Assembly: GCA_949316235.1 (NCBI GenBank)
Contig: OX438748.1
Coordinates: 32,048,836 to 32,112,835, forward strand
Reading direction: 5' to 3'
DNA from: Oegoconia quadripuncta
Lineage: Eukaryota > Arthropoda > Insecta > Lepidoptera > Autostichidae
Length of the DNA stretch: 64,000 bases
The translations under genes and the position numbers were made by a program. Below, one piece after another: positions 1 to 11,021 of the stretch; within the stretch, counting starts at the first letter, position 1, and the number at the start of each line of letters is the position of its first letter. The notes below the pieces were generated by a model. It was given only the letters and a program-made list of their open reading frames with translations. It did no database searches and was not told the DNA's origin.

Positions 1-81
1 AATACAAAGTAATAATTAATATTATCTATGAGTGAGACTCGATCTCAATCCTAAGATAGATTAGAGCTATTAGAATCGGTG

Positions 82-222
82 TCGTAAAGTGGTGTCAAAA
101 AGGTCTCCACTCAGCATGAGTTGCAGTTGTATAAAAAATTACAACGCTGATTTTCTGTGATTCGAACCCGCGACCTTTTGGTATAGCAGCAGAGTTTCTA
201 ACCACTACACCAAACAGGTCGT
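82..222 (-). repeat. tRNA-derived SINE (family 1), minus strand
   Basis: On the minus strand the sequence reads as a pol III promoter: an A-box-like TGGTGTAGTGGTTAGAA and a B-box GGTCGCGGGTTCGAATC. It is not a tRNA gene because no cloverleaf arms pair around these boxes. Related copies lie at 24205, 57663 and 58236. Confidence 0.7.
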
Positions 223-240
223 CGAATTATGTAGATAGAG

Positions 241-904
241 ACTGCATTTTTTGTTTTAAAAAATATTAGGAAACAAAGGCATGACAAGCCGTTAAAATCA
301 CCTTTTTTCTAAAATTTTGTTCCGAAGATTGTATCTTCCCATGGACCTATGAACTTGAAATTTTGTGATAATATTTATTATTACGTATAGTTGACCAACA
401 AATACCAATATATTGATAAATCTGAATATTTCACTGAAATTCCCTCATTTTGATATTACAAATCAACTTAATTTTGCGGCCAAACGCACAGACGGTACGG
501 TACGGGGGTTCCGTACCAAATGTAGAAACCGTCTGTGCAAACTTCGTGCGTTGTCCGACACGCATTCGGCCGGTTAAGTTTTTTGTCTACCGTGTTGTGG
601 CCAGGTTAGGGTTTTAGTTTTAGACAAGAAATCTGACGCTGTTAGAATACATCTCTCTTGATGTTGACAGTGGTGGAAATGCTTCACAATCCTTCTTGCT
701 GGACAAGCTCGCTCACATATCAGTAGGCAGTTAAGTATCTAAGTATCAAGCGAAGGCGTCACTTGAGTTGACCTATCAAATGAGTGAGGCGCGTCGAGTC
801 ATGTCATCACATGAGTCGAGCCATCACACACACACACACACACGTCACACAATCATCGCCATTTCATCTTCGGACTAAAATGCCTGAGCAAGGATTCTAC
901 CCTT
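241..904. other. no gene seen; foldback and CA microsatellite
   Basis: AT-rich spacer. A short foldback lies at 487-538, where GCACAGACGGT pairs with ACCGTCTGTGC. A (CA)n tract lies at about 825-843. No exon with splice sites was recognised. Confidence 0.5.
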
Positions 905-1068
905 ATGTAAGTAGTTAACATGCCGGACATTCGAACTAAGCGGTTCGACTTCATAATACGAACAGCCAAGGCATGGAACATCGAGCAGGGTGAATAGGCA
1001 TTTACTGAGATTGCGTGCTTCATTTTCGGCCACATCGTCACTTTTCATTAGGTGAGACTGTGGTCGAA
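905..1068 (+). mobile_element. CR1-like LINE 3' end fragment
   Basis: Matches the 3' end of the LINE family seen better preserved at 18170-19000 (minus strand) and 23135-23352: the 'IRTAKAWN...' coding segment followed by the short tail 'catcaggtgagattgtggtc' in degenerate form. Internal deletions make it non-coding. Confidence 0.6.
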
Positions 1069-1527
1069 CGCGTACCTATCCAGTTTATCATAAAAAGCGC
1101 AAACTCCACACAGTATAATATATTATGACGCAGGCCTTGATTATAAAGATATACCTAGAGCCTCTAGAAAAAATTGTATTTTCCTAATATGATACACATA
1201 CGAATAAGTGAACTTTTCCATTTTTTATTACTTTTTTGGACCTTCCATCAATTAGCAAAATCATGATTCACATGGACGTATATGAATGAATACATACATA
1301 TCGAGATTGTAAGTATTATATACAATATAAATATATAAAGGTATTCTGTTGTAGATATTTCAGACATTTACAATTTATAAAACCAAAAAATATATGTATT
1401 AAAACGAATAGTAATAAATGCATAACAAAATGTGGTTGAGCTTATTTTGCTAAAGCAGGTCTTTGGATCTTTGTCTTCTCTTCAGTCTACTGAAAGCTTT
1501 CCAGTAATTAATAATTAAATAATTCGG

Positions 1528-1960
1528 ACTCTTACACTAATCATCTAATCCCAAACTAAGCAAAACTTGTACTAGATAACGGATAAACATATATAAATAA
1601 TTACATAAACAAACAAGCTATTTTTATTTCGGACGATTAAATCCATAGGCGTAAAATTAATTAAAAATTGTGTTAGTAGGACTATGACCAGAGAACACTA
1701 AAAACGACGAGGCTCTGCGACAACAGTAGCATGCAGCCGCATCCACCGCGCCCACAACGGCGAGTCCTAGCGCTGGGCTAACACGCTCAAGATGCCGTCC
1801 ATGCTGGCACGAACACGATTCAGTAGAGAGGCGCTATTCTCATAATAAAAAAAATATCCATGACTCGGGAATAAATGTTCGTATTCATCACACAAACATT
1901 TACCCCTCGCGGGTTTCGAATCCGCATGAATTGGTTTCGCAGACAGGATTACCCACCTAC
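1528..1960 (-). repeat. tRNA-derived SINE (family 2) split by an insertion
   Basis: The two ends (1528-1615 and about 1853-1960) match continuous copies at 33785 and 57890. The tRNA-like part, with 'cctcgcgggtttcgaatccgc', is at 1900-1945. About 240 bp of unrelated sequence, GC-rich at 1700-1830, separates the halves. Confidence 0.6.
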
Positions 1961-2167
1961 TAGAGTTAGATCAATCTATATTAATCTAAGGGAATGCACC
2001 GGCTGATTCACCTAAAGCTTGTAAAGCCGAAATGTGTGAGCAGATGTTGAAAAGTGTATTCCATTAGTTAGAGGCGCACTAAGAAGGATTTTTTTCTAAG
2101 TTCACTCCTCTACTCAAAGGGTCAAAGGTGTAAAAGAAATATTTCCAACAAAAGTCAATATCTCAGG

Positions 2168-2265
2168 AACAAAGAACACTAGAAAAATTAAAATTAGGTA
2201 GTACCTATGTAGAGTAGACTCTACATAGGTACTACCTAATTTTAATTTTTCTAGTGTTCTTTGTT
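2168..2265. repeat. near-perfect long hairpin, 48-bp arms
   Basis: Arms 2168-2215 and 2218-2265 are exact reverse complements around a 2-nt loop. The arm includes AAATTAGGTAGTACCTATG. No coding potential. It may be a foldback transposon or a recent inverted duplication. Confidence 0.85.
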
Positions 2266-2586
2266 TCCATAATAGACTATGGAAACAAATATAATTCATA
2301 TAGAACAACGACATCTTTAGACATGGCTATTAGATGGCGATATATAGTTCTATAAACGATATGCTAGATGGCGCTAGCGGTATTTTGAAGCGAGCTTTAG
2401 TTATTTCTATTTATTTCGACATCCTCGCTGATCACAAGTCACACCGATATTATATAACGGCCAAATGGCCAATAAATGTGCATAATTATGCCGTTTTCTG
2501 AAAACGAACTTCAAATGTAAGAATTCGGACTCGAAAATCGGAACAAAGGTAATTTCCAATCTGTAAAATTGCATCACCCAACTTAC

Positions 2587-2765
2587 AATTTGATTCATCT
2601 TCATTTGCCGCTCCCTTCTTATCTCATCCGAGGCGACTCGGATCGTATCATCATCTATTTCCCTCTCTCTCATCTTCTCGTTCCGAAGCCTTAGCAGTTT
2701 CAACTGATGTCCCTCAATGAAATTTGTTTTGTTCAGTGTTTGCTGATCTTTCTTGGTTTTTATTG
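2587..2765 (-). CDS. TPH-type gene, exon 5 of those seen
   Basis: Acceptor TTCTTTTCAG at the upper edge and donor GTAAGT at the lower edge (2581-2586). 179 nt, phase 1 in and phase 0 out, open throughout, encoding a charged helix (NEKMREREIDDD). The first two bases complete the Ala codon opened by the previous exon. The next exon downstream was not found in 1-2580. Confidence 0.6.
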
Positions 2766-5700
2766 CTGAAAAGAAGATATTACACATCACTGTAGACCTC
2801 AAGTCAAGACCAGCCACCTATCTCGATATAGCCGAATGTTCTAATATCAATAAAAATAAACAGAGAGGAAGCGAGCGGCGAGTGCAGGGACGCCAACCAT
2901 TTCTGCTTCGCGGCCACGCCGGGTAACCAAAACTGCATGTGGGTCATAATCATAACATGTTAAACCGTTTTCGAGCTTCGGCTTTCACAGTAATAGCCTG
3001 ATTACATCTACCGAGTAGAGCGGCGAGACAGTGTCCTCGGCCGAGCACACGGTATTTGTAAACACATACTCGAGTATTTCTTTAAAGCTTCGGGAATTAG
3101 GTAGAAATAACAACATGTTGTCCGCATTTTATTATTGCTACGTTCAAATTATTATATATGCTGAGTAACTTTTGTAACCGATTTCATATCTTACAAATGT
3201 TCAATTTGTTTGTTGTTTTGTCCATACGGGACAAAAAGGCTCTTAATTTGTCGGTGATGCATCCACCGTCAAAATCAACTTCGCGCCATGCAGGATCGAA
3301 ATGTAGTAATAATACTCGTATTTGATCGCAAGAAAGTAGAATTTATTTCAATTCCATTCCATTCCATTCCCATTTAGTATTTTAGTGTATATATATATAT
3401 ATATATATTATATAAAGTTACGATAATAATTGCTGGACAAATGCCTTCCCAAGATCTCCACAAAGATCGGGTTTTCGCTTGATATGTATGATGATGACGA
3501 TAATAATTAATTAAACCCAAAAATTATTGTAATTGCGATAGGTACATTAGTCGGCTTTGGAGCATTTCAAATAGCTTTTACTTTATCTGGCGGTTCCCTT
3601 ATTCCGTTCCTGTTTGTTACATGACCTAAGTAACCTATTTCCTCTTTGAAAAATACACTTTTACCCCTCTGTACCTACTGTGAATCCAGCTTGTTCTAAT
3701 CGTTTTAACTGTTCTCTGTTTTTATATCCCTAACCGTTATGAGGACGTCATCCAGAATATTACTATTTCTTATAGGACTTGTAGGACACATGCATCGTTC
3801 GTTGGAATACTGCGCGTGCGCTTTATAAGCCAAACACTATACGAGTAGGTAATAGGTATATTTGAAGAGGCCGCCATGTGTTTGGAAAGCATGTTAGGTT
3901 CTGAGATTGGTCTGCAAGACAGAATTTATTGTACGCCATAGACAAATTATTGTATCACACCTGCGTAATGGTCTTGTTCCATCTTGTTCCTGATCTTTAC
4001 GAGCTGTTTGTTCTCTCTTTCCCTCTCTTCTCGAAGAGCCTCTCTTCTATTTATATTTGCTCTAGCTATCTGTTCGTCATATGCTCTGCGACAGTTCAGC
4101 ATCTCCTGATGCTTCCACTTAAACTCCATTCTTTCGCAGTATTCCTGAAATGTCATTACATTAGCAATAATAAATACGGGGTATTTATGATTCTCAATTT
4201 ATTTGGGCTGGCTGGCTTTTGTCTGTGGAACAAGTTTTATGATGACATTCACACTCACTTACGCTCGCATTTCAGAATAGTTAGAAAGATGCCGATATAC
4301 AAGATACATAAAGTTGTCCCTTTTTAACTGTCCTCAAGCGGAGATCTCTGCTTGAGTAACATTCTGTATTACGGCCCTTAATTTTTAGGCATTGACTTCT
4401 TTTGAGATATCACGATCGGTTTGCATTTGCATCGGTCATTATTAATTGAACCGCTGATCTGCCACTCATCGTTTGGTAGCAAATTTGTCGCCGATTTAAT
4501 TTACGGTTAAACGGATTCATTTCTATTATTCGTTACTTGTGTGGTTTCTCAAGGAAACCCGCAGTGGATTTGGCGGACACGTGCGGCGGTCTAAGTTCAT
4601 TTTAATAAGCTACCTTGGAGTCAAGAGAGTTATATTGTCTGCGTGAGCTATCGAAGGGTTTTCGCGAACATAATATTTATGGTTTATCTCTCGTCATAGT
4701 TAGTAGTGCTCATATATTTCCAGACGTTTCGACGTGTCGTCACGGGGATTGCAATGAGTATGTCTAATGTATTATAGTGCAAGAAGAAACTGGATTGCGT
4801 GGCTATCCAGACGTTTGTTAAGTAGGTAATCCCCGGAGGAATTCGTGTTCGGAACAGCATTTACAGACATGTAGTACCTATATGGCTTCGGTACCCAAAT
4901 TAGCCGAAATATAATTTTGCTTATTTGATGATTACCTATTTAATAAAAGCCGCACCTAAGTACCTACGTAAGCGTTTTCTGCGAGCGAGAGCGCTCTAAG
5001 GGCCCTATTAATAAACCTATCTTGAGATTGATATCGCGTCTCATTCTCAATACAATTTTTTTTGATGCTGTTTTAATAAACAACAGATCCTCAAGCGTCA
5101 ACTTAAGATCATATCTTGAGAACGGTTTATTAATAATGACCTCAGATCCTGCCTCTCTAAGCGATTTGGTTACACATTTGGAATTCAAAGGCATCAGAAC
5201 TCTACTGTGATTACATTTAAACTGGAAAAATCGTTTATTATTCGGCACATGGATTTGACGTCATTAACCGTAATTTTAAGACTTCGTAGATATGACGTAT
5301 CATTACGGATATCGAAGATTTACATAATTTTCGGATGCAATGTTTTAGGTAAAATTTTAAAAGCTGTCAAGGTTGGCTTAGGATCAGGTGGGTCCACCGC
5401 TTTGACCATATTCGACCTTAAACTGTCTTAAGAGGCTGAACATAGCCAAAGACCTTGAAGTTGAAGTAGTTCAACATTATGGATCTCAATTATTTCGTTT
5501 CGATTTCGATGTTTAGACGAATTTGGTATATAGATAGAACATACCCGGGTTTAAGATAGAATATTTTTATCCCGATAAAGTGAGTATTCCCTACATTAAC
5601 TCACAAAAAAAATCTTGGAACTTTGCATTGATCTAATATTTCAATCATTTTGCAGGTTGTTCTCGAAAAATTTCGGCAGACATGACGGAGAGAAGTCACT

Positions 5701-8700
5701 TGCACTCGTACACTGCGAATAAGGCAGAGTTTTTGAAAAATGCACGAAACGTAACATCTCGGCTGGGCAACCTGGGCTATTTTTGTTCTGCAGAAGCGAG
5801 CGGTTCGTGCGATCTACAAGTTAGGCTCCCGAGTATCTCTGAGGAATAAATTTCAGGAAATCAATATATTAACTTTGGCATCGCAATATATTTACGAAAA
5901 CTTAATGCACGTAAGAAAGAATCTGCATTTGTTTAGGAAAAATTGTGAAATACACATTGTTAAAACAAGCTATAAAAATAAACTTGCTATCCATAGCAGT
6001 CGCTTACACAAAGTTACTAAGTCATTCACGGGACAATGTATACGCTTTTACAATAAGGTTCCGGTAGACATTCAAAATACATTTAAAACAACCATTAGAC
6101 AGAAAGTATGTTCCAAAGGCTATTATAAAATTTCTGACTATCTGGATGATAAGAATGCGTGGACATGAACCGCTCGGCAATATCCAGTATATATTATCTT
6201 ATTTTTCCCTGTGGAATCATAAATTTAACAATTATTTGTAATTGTATTTGTATTGACTTATTTAAAAAGAGCAACCCCGAAGAACGAGCATTCTTCGGGG
6301 GAGGCTGCCTAGTGAATGAGCGATAACTGTATGTCATGACGATTTCAAATGTTATGTCGTTCGTAAAAGGCGACTGAATATACGTCAGCTTTTCTTACCG
6401 ATTGTCTGGTCAGACTATCTGATAGTATTTACTCGATTCACGTCCGATTGTTACGTCAGACTTTTTCTGAACGCAGTCGTTCTCGTGCTATTATCACGAG
6501 TGCTTGCACAGTCGCATTCTCTATTCGTTTTCGATTAGCGAAGTCAAGCTATGTCTGGCGCGGTCAGTCCTTGGATGGGTGATTATAAGTGGCATTTTAA
6601 TGTGAGTGTTTCCGTGCTTCGGATGACACGTTAAATTGTCGGTTGTTTTCAATTGAAGGCAGTCGTTAAGCCAAGTCGGTGGCTAACAGGGGCAGCTCAA
6701 TAACACTGATTGTCAGGTGGCCACTAGTCTGACACAAATGCACCAATACACACAATTTTAACCACCTCCGTGGCTCAATGTTTACATTGGGTTTAAGCAT
6801 CGGAGGTCGCGGGTTCGATCCCCAGCGGGGTACACGTTTAAGTACTCGGTTTGGTTGATGATAGGGCAGTTTAAATGTCCGCCTGGGTCCGCAGTCTCGA
6901 CATAGATAGCAACCGATTTCGGTCGTTAACTCCTAACGATCTTATTCTAAATTTTATAGTGTTCATAATCATATCGGTTTTTGTTTGAAGCTTGAATCCT
7001 AATTTCAATGGAATTAAAAAAATGTTGATACTAAAGACTCTAATTCTCCAATTAAAATAATATTGTTAGGACTTAACGAGCGAAATCGGTGGTATAGCGA
7101 TCGTTATCTAAGCCGAGACTGCGGGCCCTGGCTAGCTGTGTTATAGCTGTGTTAATAGCTAATGTTAATAGCATTGTTCTGTTCCGCTTGTCAGAGATAA
7201 AATAGCCAGTCCCCCAAATATGTTGGGATTTCCCGGGTCAGTACGCTTCCATACCTTCGACCTCATCTTCACTTAACATCAGTTGTGATTGAGGTAAAAA
7301 ATAACTCTAGACCCGCATAGTGGACTATGGCCCATACGATCCGCACTGGGCCGGCGGCGTGGTGGATTATGGCCCACACGCTCTCCCGGTGAGAGGAGGC
7401 TGTGCCCCAACAGTTGGAACCTGTAAGGCTGTTGATGATCACTATACTTGAGTAAAGATGGGGCCAGTCATCATGGGCTGCACCGCGCATGTACTCACCT
7501 TAATCTTAACATCTTCCTCAAGCACCTGATGCCACAATTGGTCAATTTCCTTATGCTCTCTGTCCCTGGCATTTTTCTCTTGTATTTGCAATTTCTGCAT
7601 TTTACGCAGAATTATTTCATCCTGTTTTGTGCACTGCATGCCATTTGATCTACTAAGGGAGCAAAGTCATATAGAAACAAGGCTTTAAAACTATAAATTG
7701 ATAATTTCGTTTTATCGTAAAAGTTTAAACGTAAACAAACATAATTAAATACTGTTTTAGCAGGGAATTGGTTGGTGGTAGGGCATTTTAAGTGATTACA
7801 ATCTGAATTCAAAGTGTTTCTGTGGCATGTACTTCTTCCGTTTTTGATAAAATTAAACAATAATTACCTTTTGGCCTTCTCACACGCTTTGATCTTCTCT
7901 TTCTCTATATCCTCCAAGTATCTTTGTATCTTGCCATCTTTCTCCTTGCAGAACTCGCATTCTTCCAATGCCTGCTTCGTTATCAGCTCCTGAATAAGTG
8001 CCTCCTCCTCTCGTTGTAGAAGTAACTTGAGGCGTTCTTGTCTGTGTCAGAGTTTTATGTCTTCTTGGTGTAAAAGTTCTCTTACTTTCTCTCCGGTTTG
8101 GTTTAGAATGAGTCTGGAAAGAAATGTTGCTAAATTGTAAATCAACAATTGGGAATGTTATCACCGCTATGCGTAGTGTACAACTATATAGGTTAGGGAC
8201 AATGTCTTTTCCAGATGACAATAAAAAAATATATTTTCTCGACAGATGGCGCTGATTAAAAGTTATGTGTCAAAATCAAGACAATAATCCGTTTTTATAA
8301 ACTATATACTTGGTAAATCAAACAATTTCAACGATTTATGTTCATGATTGATGAAATGAAGAAGAGTTAAGCCACAGAGTAGTAATTTGTGCTATTTTTT
8401 TATGGAATTTTACTTTGGATGGAATTGACTTTCGTACAACGCCATCTAGTTGATTACTTCTTATTCAACTAGAAATATTGCGAAAATTTTCTTATTGTGC
8501 TTTTTAAACACTTGCGATAACGCAATCAACTATTAATATACGCAAGCAATAACAGTTGATTACTATGGTATATACACGAACAATCAAATTTTCAGGATTA
8601 TCAGCCATAGGTCCTCAGTCCACACTGTTGAGGTACAGCCTCTTAGGAGAGTGTATGGGCCATAGTCCACCATGCGGGTCTATATAGAGTTATTTTTTTA

Positions 8701-9673
8701 CCCCAATCACAACTGATGTTAAATGAAGATGAGGTCGAAGGTATGGAAGCGTACTGACCCGGAAACCCCAACATATTTGGGGACAGGCTATTTTATCTCT
8801 GACAAGCGGAACACAACAATGCTATTAACATTAGCTATTAACACAGCTAGCCAGGCGGACATTTAAACTGCCCTACCACCAACCACACCGAGTACTTAAC
8901 AATGTACCCCGCTGGGGATCGAACCCGCGACTTCCGATGCGTAAAGCCAATGTAAACATTGAGCCACGGAGGTGGTTCAAATTGTGTATATTAGTGCATT
9001 TGTGTCAGACTAGTGGCAACCTAATAATCAGTGCTTTTAAGCTGCCCCGTAGGCCACCGACTTGGCTTAACGACTGCCTTCAATTGAAAATAACCGGGAG
9101 CGACTATTTAACGTGCCCTCCGAAGCACGGAAATACTCGTGTTAAAATGCCTCTAGTGATCACACATCCAATGGCAGACCTTTACTAAATGCTAAATTGC
9201 GTTAGCGATTTTACATTAACGACTACAAACCTTGGGATTTCCAAAAGCGCAGGGAATGGGGTCTATTGAGATGGTGTATACGTTCCTACATTAGACCACA
9301 TCGTCACTTACCATCAGGTGAGATTGTGGTTTGACACTCTCATAAAAAAGTACAACAAAATTTAACGCCTCAATTGAGGTCACGGGTTCGATTCTTAGGG
9401 GAAATTTTTCGATGTGATTGATGGTAGGCCTATACCATGGTAGCAGTCACTTCTATATGTCCGCCTAGTCGCACTATCATGGAAATGTCGGCATCTTTTA
9501 CTTACATTGAAGGACGCATCCAACCGCGACTGCGCTACGAGTTGCGCCATTCTACAATTGAAATAAAAATATCCCTCTTACTTCTGTAAGTGAACACCGT
9601 CATATCCCACGACGTCGGTCAATTTTTTCATTTCATTAACATTGACCATTTCAATATCCGATAGTCGACGCTC
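2587..9673 (-). CDS. TPH-type coiled-coil protein, partial gene of five exons (CFAP53-like)
   Basis: Five minus-strand exons join in phase in the order 9582-9673, 7868-8113, 7499-7652, 3961-4144, 2587-2765, giving about 285 codons without either end of the protein. The product is highly charged, with long Glu/Arg/Lys helices such as REALREERERENKQLVKIR and almost no Gly or Pro, as in trichohyalin-plectin-homology (TPH) proteins of the ciliary axoneme. The stretch KVRELLHQED resembles the start of the helical region of CFAP53 as I recall it, and DQLWHQVLEED resembles a conserved LWEED segment. In that family the proteins lie inside microtubule doublets; in an insect such a gene would mainly serve sperm flagella. 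Family assignment is from pattern and memory, so MNS1 or CFAP45-type relatives remain possible. An in-frame TGA at 8047-8049 may mean a null allele, a pseudogene or an error. Confidence 0.6.
2821..3950. other. intron of the TPH-type gene, no other gene seen
   Basis: Holds a GC-richer patch at 2860-3060, possibly a MITE remnant, an ATTCC-rich patch near 3350, and a (TA)n microsatellite at about 3388-3409. No second set of splice-bounded exons was seen. Confidence 0.45.
3961..4144 (-). CDS. TPH-type gene, exon 4 of those seen
   Basis: Acceptor TGACATTTCAG and donor CAG/GTGTGA. 184 nt, phase 0 in, phase 1 out. Encodes EYCERMEFKWKHQEML and the Arg/Glu-rich helix that follows. The phase 0 entry fits exon 7499-7652 and the phase 1 exit fits exon 2587-2765. 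Confidence 0.65.
4267..4377. mobile_element. short MITE with TTCAGAAT ends
   Basis: Ends are GCATTTCAGAAT and, inverted, ATTCTGTATTACGGCCC. Inside lies the palindrome-like CTCAAGCGGAGATCTCTGCTTGAG. A second copy in the opposite order is at 28414-28556. It lies within an intron of the TPH-type gene. Confidence 0.6.
5001..5141. mobile_element. short TIR element (MITE)
   Basis: Left end GGCCCTATTAATAAACC and right end GGTTTATTAATAATGACC are imperfect inverted repeats. A secondary pair, ATCTTGAGA, lies just inside. Non-coding. Confidence 0.5.
5460..5640 (+). repeat. fragment of short lepidopteran interspersed element
   Basis: Contains 'atttggtatatagatagaac' and 'tttttatcccgataaagtga', shared with better copies at 15108, 22070 and 42268. 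Confidence 0.5.
5795..6290 (+). pseudogene. LINE (Jockey/CR1-like) pol C-terminal fragment
   Basis: The frame opens with QKRAVRAIYKL, the region after the reverse transcriptase domain, and continues in 5875-6168 as MASQYIYENLMHVRKNLHLF down to DYLDDKNAWT and a stop. It is 5'-truncated, with no RT catalytic motif. The same family appears at 55530-55622 and 63285-64000 (DYLDDKQSWT). The short 3' UTR ends near 6290 at 'aaaaagagcaaccccgaaga'. Confidence 0.7.
6540..7465 (+). repeat. composite SINE-like repeat, plus orientation
   Basis: A tRNA-like core (CACCTCCGTGGCTCAATG, then GGTCGCGGGTTCGATCCCC at 6805-6825) lies between flanking blocks that recur with it elsewhere: 'ggcagtcgttaagccaagtc' on the left, 'ttgggatttcccgggtcagt' and 'gtggattatggcccacacgc' on the right. 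The same arrangement, inverted, is at 8605-9185. Partial copies are at 16505, 32945 and 35590. A MITE (6883-7127) is inserted in this copy. Confidence 0.65.
6883..7127. mobile_element. MITE with long inverted ends, nested in the composite repeat
   Basis: The left end includes CGCAGTCTCG, then ACCGATTTCGGTCGTTAACT (6912-6931). The right end (7065-7127) carries its inverse, GTTAGGACTTAACGAGCGAA, ending in CGAGACTGCGGGCCC. Absent from the inverted copy at 8605-9185. Confidence 0.6.
7499..7652 (-). CDS. TPH-type gene, exon 3 of those seen
   Basis: Acceptor TTTGCTCCCTTAG, donor AAG/GTGAGT (GTGAGT at 7493-7498). 154 nt, phase 2 in, phase 0 out. Encodes a helix with LRKMQKLQIQEKNARDRE and then DQLWHQVLEED. 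Matches its neighbours in phase on both sides. Confidence 0.65.
7868..8113 (-). CDS. TPH-type gene, exon 2 of those seen, with in-frame TGA
   Basis: Acceptor ATTTCTTTCCAG and donor AAAAG/GTAATT. 246 nt, phase 2 in and out. Encodes LNQTGEKVRELLHQEDIKL, a stop (TGA at 8047-8049), then RQERLKLLLQREEEALIQEL and onward. The reading frame on both sides of the stop has the same charged coiled-coil character and fits the neighbouring phases. One base change from TGG (Trp) or CGA (Arg) would explain it. A longer open frame exists in another phase but its sequence is not helical. Confidence 0.6.
8222..8600. other. intron, no gene seen
   Basis: AT-rich intronic sequence between exon 7868-8113 and the inverted composite repeat. 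Contains short pieces such as 'gatggcgctgattaaaag' and 'cgccatctagttgatt' that look like ends of a small inverted-repeat element. Confidence 0.4.
8605..9185 (-). repeat. composite SINE-like repeat, minus orientation
   Basis: Reverse-orientation copy of the element at 6540-7465, including the tRNA-like core (8905-8975) and both flanking blocks. Lies upstream of exon 7868-8113 in the sense of the minus-strand gene. Confidence 0.65.
9230..9345 (+). mobile_element. CR1-like LINE tail fragment
   Basis: Carries 'ccttgggatttccaaaagcgcag' and 'atcgtcacttaccatcaggtgagattgtgg', the degenerate end of the LINE family at 18170 and 23135. Confidence 0.55.
9582..9673 (-). CDS. TPH-type gene, exon 1 of those seen
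   Basis: Acceptor ACTAAACTTCCAG, donor AGAA/GTAAGA. 92 nt, phase 0 in, phase 2 out, encoding ERRLSDIEMVNVNEMKKL and a short continuation. It joins exon 7868-8113 through a Lys codon. Earlier exons were not identified upstream. Confidence 0.55.
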
Positions 9674-10139
9674 CTGGAAGTTTAGTGTATGTGTTATTGA
9701 CAATTTGTATATAATCTGCCTCGGCATGAATTGCATAGAACGTTTAGGTAAAGTATGAAATATTGATCTGATGACTGCAGAGTTTGGTGCATATCACGCT
9801 TGCGCCCAAATTACACACACACACACACATATTACACACGCAGTCACACAAACTTTGCACACTCACATACACGCTCGCAACACAGCATTACTATATCCCC
9901 CTTTCTTACTCCACGAATTTTTTTTTGTGTAATGGTTCGACCCTATATGCTAAGAATGCGGGAAGGTACTGACTCTTTAAAGCCTGACACTACTGGTCAT
10001 GTCTAACCCATCATCTCCAATGGCCATACCCTTCTTGATTTTTCTGGCCGATATTTGAGAGATAAGCCCTAGGCACATCATTCTTTAGGCTCTTTCCATT
10101 CCTAAATTTCTTGACTTTCTATAAATAAACAATACAATA

Positions 10140-10645
10140 CATTTTATTGCACAACAGAAATGAAAATACAGTTTCAGAAAAGCGGTAACAATAGAATGTA
10201 CAATTTGGCGACCTTATTACTAAAAGAAACAGATAGGTTGTGCGGTATTAAATAGGGATGCAGATACAAACTACGTGAATAAATTTCATATATTTACATA
10301 CACAACATACTCTTACATAGATCAATATACAAATATACCTACTTAAACATAGCATCTATAAAATTGCAACAAAATACAAACGTAAATATATAGGTGTACT
10401 AAACAAATATTTCTGGATATATAAAATAATAATAATAAGCGACAACATGATTGTGCTAAGGTATAGAGAGAAGATAAGAAAGTAGCACAGATTAAAGCAC
10501 CAGGAAATGCTCTTGGACGGCGACTTTGAAAGCATTCAAAGTTTGAGCTCGTCTGATGGACTCGGGTAAGGAGTTCCAGAGACGAATGGCTTGAAGTGTA
10601 AATGATTGGCTATAGAATTTTGAGGTGTTTGGGGGAACACTCTAA
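10140..10645 (-). mobile_element. LINE 3' fragment, minus strand
   Basis: Minus-strand translation near 10500-10610 has a degenerate 'LWNSLPESIRRAQTLNAFK' type segment, the usual C-terminal end of insect LINE pol, followed by a 3' UTR toward 10140. Frames are broken. Confidence 0.5.
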
Positions 10646-11020
10646 ACTATATAATGTTGTTACTATACTTGAGAACTATGTTAGTAAAACAACGTTTAAT
10701 GGTCAATATGATCCACTGAAGATTCCTCTCTCCCACTGAACATCTGGATCCCGATTCTCGTGCACTCGACATTTCACTGTCAATAAGAAAGAAAGAAAGA
10801 AAAAAATGTATTTATTTGGATTTCTGTTATAAAGATGTATACATAAGTTTACAATACCTATACTAAATCCAAAAAGGTCTCCACTCAGCATGTGTCGGGT
10901 TGGAGCAACCACGACGCTGGTATTCTGTGGAGCCGAAAGGCAGAGTGGTGCCACTGTACTACTTAATATTAACACAACTCTCCATATCAACTACCCATAA
11001 TCATCTATTTTTTACTTAAT
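10646..11020. other. no gene seen
   Basis: AT-rich spacer with a (GAAA)n patch near 10788 and a partial repeat 'aggtctccactcagcatg' also found at 101. The mariner begins immediately after. Confidence 0.45.
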
Positions 11021-11021
11021 A

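Noticed and set aside
7880..8221. 113-codon minus-strand ORF overlapping TPH exon 2
   Set aside because: It crosses the acceptor at 8113 into the intron and its composition is not helical; the phase that matches the neighbouring exons is a different one.
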